A stretch of 64,000 nucleotides of DNA from JAOADN01 sp049323795 (GTDB lineage: Bacteria; Pseudomonadota; Alphaproteobacteria; Rhodobacterales; Rhodobacteraceae), in NCBI GenBank assembly GCA_049323795.1, contig JBMOOH010000049.1, forward strand, positions 1 through 64,000, written 5' to 3'. Each line of letters starts with the position of its first letter. Within the stretch, counting starts at the first letter, position 1. The translations under genes were made by a program, and so were the position numbers. This document shows positions 60,836 through 64,000 of this stretch, one piece after another. The notes beneath the pieces were generated by a model. It made no database searches. It was not told the origin of the DNA and saw only the letters and a program-made list of their open reading frames with translations.

Positions 60836-61051
60836 CGATTCCACCCCGATTTGGACAGTGACCGAGATCAACGCAGGCGCAAACGGTTTATTTGTGCTGC
60901 AATCGTGTCCATTCGTTGTCGGGCCTCCAGCTCTGTCGAACAGAGTGTTCACGAAAGAAGAACAGCGGCGGCTCTCGCGTGCCGGTTGTGCCGCTTCCCT
61001 CGCTCGCGGCGATTGCCTATAAGCCGCGCAATCGCGCAACGGGGACAGGTC

Positions 61052-61639
61052 ATGCGCAGGGCACAGATCCGCAGGACCACGGCAGAGACCGAGATCGACG
61101 TGGCGATCGATCTCGATGGGACGGGCGTCTATGCGAACGCGTCGGGAATCGGGTTCTTCGACCACATGCTGGACCAGCTTGCGCGGCATTCCCTGATCGA
61201 TATCCGCCTCCGTGCGAAGGGCGATCTGCACATCGACGACCATCACACCGTCGAGGACACCGGGATAGCGCTGGGCACGGCGCTCGCCGAGGCCCTGGGC
61301 GACAAGCGGGGCATCCGCCGCTACGGCCACTTCGCTCTCGCCATGGATGACGCGCAGGTGGCCGCCGCGCTCGACCTGTCGGGGCGGCCCTTCCTCGTCT
61401 GGAACGTGCCCTTTCCGTCCTCCCGGATCGGCACTTTCGATACCGAGCTGGTGCGCGAGTTCTTTCAGGCCTTCTCGACGCATGGCGGGGTGACGCTGCA
61501 CGTCGACCGCGTGCATGGCCTGAACAGCCACCACCTCGCGGAAGCGGCGTTCAAGGCCGTGGCGCGGGCGCTGCGCATGGCGGTGGAGCCCGACCCCCGG
61601 ATGCAGGGTCTGCTTCCCTCGACGAAGGGTGCCCTTTGA
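61052..61639 (+). CDS. hisB: Imidazoleglycerol-phosphate dehydratase
   Basis: 195 residues, manganese-dependent sixth step of histidine synthesis. Conserved GFFDHMLDQLARHS, DDHHTVEDTGIALG and VHGLNSHHLAEAAFKA. GGGGACAGG precedes ATG 61052. Followed with a 4-base overlap by hisH. Confidence 0.97.
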   Translation: MRRAQIRRTTAETEIDVAIDLDGTGVYANASGIGFFDHMLDQLARHSLIDIRLRAKGDLHIDDHHTVEDTGIALGTALAEALGDKRGIRRYGHFALAMDDAQVAAALDLSGRPFLVWNVPFPSSRIGTFDTELVREFFQAFSTHGGVTLHVDRVHGLNSHHLAEAAFKAVARALRMAVEPDPRMQGLLPSTKGAL

Positions 61640-62286
61640 CCGGCGGCGGCCTGACCGTCCTGGTGGATTACGGGTCCGGCAACCTCCACTCGGCGGCCAA
61701 GGCCTTCGAGCGCATGGCGCGCGAGACGCGCGGAGGTGAGGTGGTCGTCTCGGCAAGGCCCGAGGACGTGGCGCGTGCCGATCGCATCGTCCTGCCGGGT
61801 GACGGGGCCTTTCCGGCCTGCCGCGCGGCCTTCGACCGCAGCGAAGGCCTGGCCGAGGCGCTGCGCGAGGCGGTGATGCGGAAGGGGCGGCCCTTCCTCG
61901 GCATCTGCATCGGCATGCAGATGCTTGCGGACCGCGGCCTCGAGCACGCCCCGACCGCCGGTTTCGGATGGATCGGCGGCGAGGTGGTGCGGATCGTGCC
62001 GTCGGACAGCCGGCTGAAGGTTCCGCACATGGGCTGGAACGATCTCGTGCTCGATCGGGGGCATCCCCTGACCGAGGGGATCTCGACCGGCGATCACGCC
62101 TATTTCGTTCATTCCTACAGGATGCTCGTGGCCGACCCCGCGGATCTGGTCGCACATGTGGACTACGGCGGTGCCGTCACAGCCATCGTGGCCCGGGGGA
62201 ACATCGCCGGCACGCAGTTCCACCCCGAGAAAAGCCAGAGGGCCGGACTTCGGCTGATTGCCAACTTCCTCGCGTGGCGGCCCTGA
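61636..62286 (+). CDS. hisH: Imidazole glycerol phosphate synthase, glutaminase subunit
   Basis: 216 residues. VDYGSGNLHSAAKA, oxyanion PGDGAFPACR, nucleophile in GICIGMQML, H and E in FHPEKSQ. Provides ammonia to HisF. The start is TTG 61636, overlapping the hisB stop as TTGA, with GAAGGG upstream; the next in-frame ATG would remove the conserved start. HisF is not in the window. Confidence 0.95.
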   Translation: MTGGGLTVLVDYGSGNLHSAAKAFERMARETRGGEVVVSARPEDVARADRIVLPGDGAFPACRAAFDRSEGLAEALREAVMRKGRPFLGICIGMQMLADRGLEHAPTAGFGWIGGEVVRIVPSDSRLKVPHMGWNDLVLDRGHPLTEGISTGDHAYFVHSYRMLVADPADLVAHVDYGGAVTAIVARGNIAGTQFHPEKSQRAGLRLIANFLAWRP

Positions 62287-62478
62287 TCGGCCGGGCCGCA
62301 CGCCTCGCGGTCACTCCGGAACGCGGGTCCAGACCCCGCCCCCGCGCGCACGGTCCTTCCGTCCTTGCACGCGACGAGGTTCCGCGCGCGGCAGCCGCAG
62401 GGCAGGATCCCGCGTCGCATTTGCACCCCCTTGCGCCCTGTGCGACAAGCCGGCGATCCCGAACCCGACGGAAGATGC

Positions 62479-63195
62479 ATGATCCTCTACCCCGCCATCG
62501 ACCTGAAGGACGGCGCCTGCGTGCGGCTCCTCAGGGGCGACATGGACAGGGCGACCGTGTTCGGCACCGACCCCGCGGCGCAGGCCCGCGCCTTCGCGGC
62601 GGCCGGGGCCGGATGGCTGCACCTCGTCGACCTGAACGGCGCCTTCGCGGGTCGCCCGGTGAACGCCGCAGCCGTCGAGGCAATCCTTGCCGCGGTGTCG
62701 GTTCCGGTGCAGCTTGGCGGGGGGATCCGCGACCTGGAGACGGTCGAAGGGTGGCTTGCACGCGGGGTGTCGCGCGTGATCCTCGGCACCGCCGCGGTCG
62801 AGGATCCGGCACTCGTGCGTAGGGCGGCGCGGGCCTTTCCCGGTCGCATCGCGGTCGGCCTCGACGCACGGAGGGGCCGCGTGGCGACGAAAGGCTGGGC
62901 GGAAGATACCGGCATCGCGGTGGCGGACCTCGCCCGCGCCTTCGAGGATGCGGGCGTCGCGGCGATCATCTTCACCGACATCGACCGGGACGGCGCGATG
63001 TCGGGTCCGAACCTGGCTGCGACCGAAGCCCTCGCAAGGGCTGTGGCGGTCCCCGTCATCGCCTCGGGCGGGGTGTCGCGCCTTGCCGACCTGATCGCCC
63101 TGCGCGACACCGGAGTCGTTGCCGGAGCGATCACCGGGAGGGCACTCTACGACGGAGCGCTCGATCTCGGCCAGGCACTTGCCGCGCTGCGATAG
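62479..63195 (+). CDS. hisA: ProFAR isomerase (phosphoribosylformimino-5-aminoimidazole carboxamide ribotide isomerase)
   Basis: 238 residues, (beta/alpha)8 barrel. Catalytic D in YPAIDLKDGACVRL and second D in FTDIDRDGAMSGPN, with phosphate-binding QLGGGIRD and ASGGVSRLADL. GGAAG precedes ATG 62479. 192 bases after hisH with nothing recognised between. Followed by a convergent gene, so hisF/hisE do not follow directly. Confidence 0.96.
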   Translation: MILYPAIDLKDGACVRLLRGDMDRATVFGTDPAAQARAFAAAGAGWLHLVDLNGAFAGRPVNAAAVEAILAAVSVPVQLGGGIRDLETVEGWLARGVSRVILGTAAVEDPALVRRAARAFPGRIAVGLDARRGRVATKGWAEDTGIAVADLARAFEDAGVAAIIFTDIDRDGAMSGPNLAATEALARAVAVPVIASGGVSRLADLIALRDTGVVAGAITGRALYDGALDLGQALAALR

Positions 63196-63287
63196 CCGGG
63201 CAAGGACCGGGCGCGCCGCGTCGGGGGCCGCCCGAAGGCCGGCTTCCCGCCGCCCGGCCGGTCGGCAGGTGCCGGGGCGCAGCAATG

Positions 63288-64000
63288 TCAGTCGAGCGGG
63301 CCAGTGCGGTGGAGCCGGACCGTCAGCCCGCCATGGGCGACGGGCGGACCGGGCGGCAGGAGCGGCAGACCGGTCGCCCGGGCAAGCCCTTCATCGCTGG
63401 TCACGAGGCCGAGGCGCCAGCCCCGGAACCGCGTCCGCATGACCTCGCCCAGCGCAGCGTAAAGTCCGAAGAGAAGCCGGCGCTCGCCGATGCGCGCGCC
63501 GTAGGGCGGGTTCACGATGACGAGTCCCGGCGGACCTTCGGGCCGCGCAAGATCGGAAATGGCACGCCGCTCGAACCGGCAGAGATGCGCCACGCCCGCC
63601 CTCGCGGCGTTCGCGGCCGCCGATCTGACCGCGCCGTCGTCGCGGTCGGACCCGAGGCAGAGCGGCGCACCGGACAGGTCGGCGGACAGGTCGGCAGGCA
63701 GGGTGGCGGGCGCGTCGCGCTGTCCGGCAACGGGGGCGGCAGCGGCCTGCAGGGTGGATCCGGCCGCCTTCACTGCCGCCCACGCGCCCGTGTCGAAGGT
63801 CGCAAGGTGCTGAAACGCGAAATCCCGCCCGCGCCCTGCGGCAAGGCCGGCGGCGATCTCGGCCGCCTCGATGACGAACGTTCCTGATCCGCACATCGGG
63901 TCGAGCACCGGCTCGCCCGGGACATGGCCGCAGGCCCGCAGGAACAGGGCCGCCATCGTCTCGCGCATCGGCGCCCTGCCCACGGCCAGTTTCGCGCCGC
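63288..64000 (-). CDS. RlmL-type THUMP RNA methyltransferase, C-terminal part (cut by window edge)
   Basis: The frame is open to the window end, so the N-terminal THUMP domain lies outside. The visible 236 residues are the class I SAM methyltransferase: GAKLAVGRAPMRETMAALFL, SAM loop DPMCGSGTFVIEAAEIA, VIVNPPYGARIG as the catalytic NPPY. The pattern is that of N2-guanine 23S rRNA methyltransferases (RlmL N-terminal half/YcbY-like). Substrate specificity cannot be told. Convergent with hisA, 92 bases apart. Confidence 0.88.
   Translation of the reverse strand, partial: GAKLAVGRAPMRETMAALFLRACGHVPGEPVLDPMCGSGTFVIEAAEIAAGLAAGRGRDFAFQHLATFDTGAWAAVKAAGSTLQAAAAPVAGQRDAPATLPADLSADLSGAPLCLGSDRDDGAVRSAAANAARAGVAHLCRFERRAISDLARPEGPPGLVIVNPPYGARIGERRLLFGLYAALGEVMRTRFRGWRLGLVTSDEGLARATGLPLLPPGPPVAHGGLTVRLHRTGPLD

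Overview
The window is high-GC DNA from an alphaproteobacterium, almost certainly order Rhodobacterales (the Rhodobacter/Paracoccus/Rhodovulum kind). The evidence is the gene neighbourhoods: a dcw cell-wall/division cluster that runs without a break into lpxC-bamD-recN, a DUF4177/bolA/J-domain/cobS/cobT block, paired DUF2484 membrane genes between murC and murB, a VPLPA-CTERM secreted protein, and a DUF1127 gene followed by hairpin RNAs carrying CCTCCTCCC loops. Functions below come from reading motifs and gene order; no database search was run.

Left arm (1-18.9 kb): the tail of an IS5-type transposase and a palindromic intergenic repeat, a D-lyxose isomerase-like cupin, a class-I glutamine amidotransferase-like hydrolase, malate synthase G, a DUF2256 mini-zinc protein, aminopeptidase N, a small two-helix membrane protein, an SLT lipoprotein, gatB, a VPLPA-CTERM protein, then DUF4177, bolA, a J-domain protein and the aerobic cobaltochelatase subunits cobS and cobT (separated by a reversed FMN reductase gene), and an M24 aminopeptidase P.

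Core (19-46.4 kb, all on the minus strand): the dcw cluster read from mraZ at 46.4 kb down to recN at 19 kb: mraZ-rsmH-ftsL-ftsI-murE-murF-mraY-[DedA, broken glycosyltransferase, FkbM methyltransferase]-murD-[DMSP-lyase-family cupin, broken GFA gene]-ftsW-murG-murC-[DUF2484 x2]-murB-ddl-ftsQ-ftsA-ftsZ-lpxC-bamD-recN. Many junctions are ATGA/GTGA overlaps, so long polycistronic transcripts are likely. The two bracketed accessory insertions contain both frameshifted genes of the window, one with a 12-base G homopolymer.

RNA-rich segment (46.4-48.9 kb): the mraZ leader is long, has a TGGGA-type array with exact 10-bp period over a likely promoter, and ends its first 230 nt in a strong intrinsic terminator, matching the UpsM sRNA arrangement described in Rhodobacter sphaeroides. 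Past mrp lies a DUF1127 gene followed by six consecutive hairpins, five with a perfect CCTCCTCCC loop, matching the CcaF1-CcsR (cuckoo RNA) arrangement.

Right arm (49-64 kb): a UvrD/PcrA helicase, a periplasmic protein of unknown role, a GAF-GGDEF diguanylate cyclase, pyruvate carboxylase, a small unknown protein, a Hint-domain protein, tRNA-Gly(GCC) with a duplicated 3' flank, a glycine-rich secreted protein convergent with a transglutaminase-like cysteine peptidase, hisB-hisH-hisA, and the C-terminal part of an RlmL-type RNA methyltransferase cut by the window edge.
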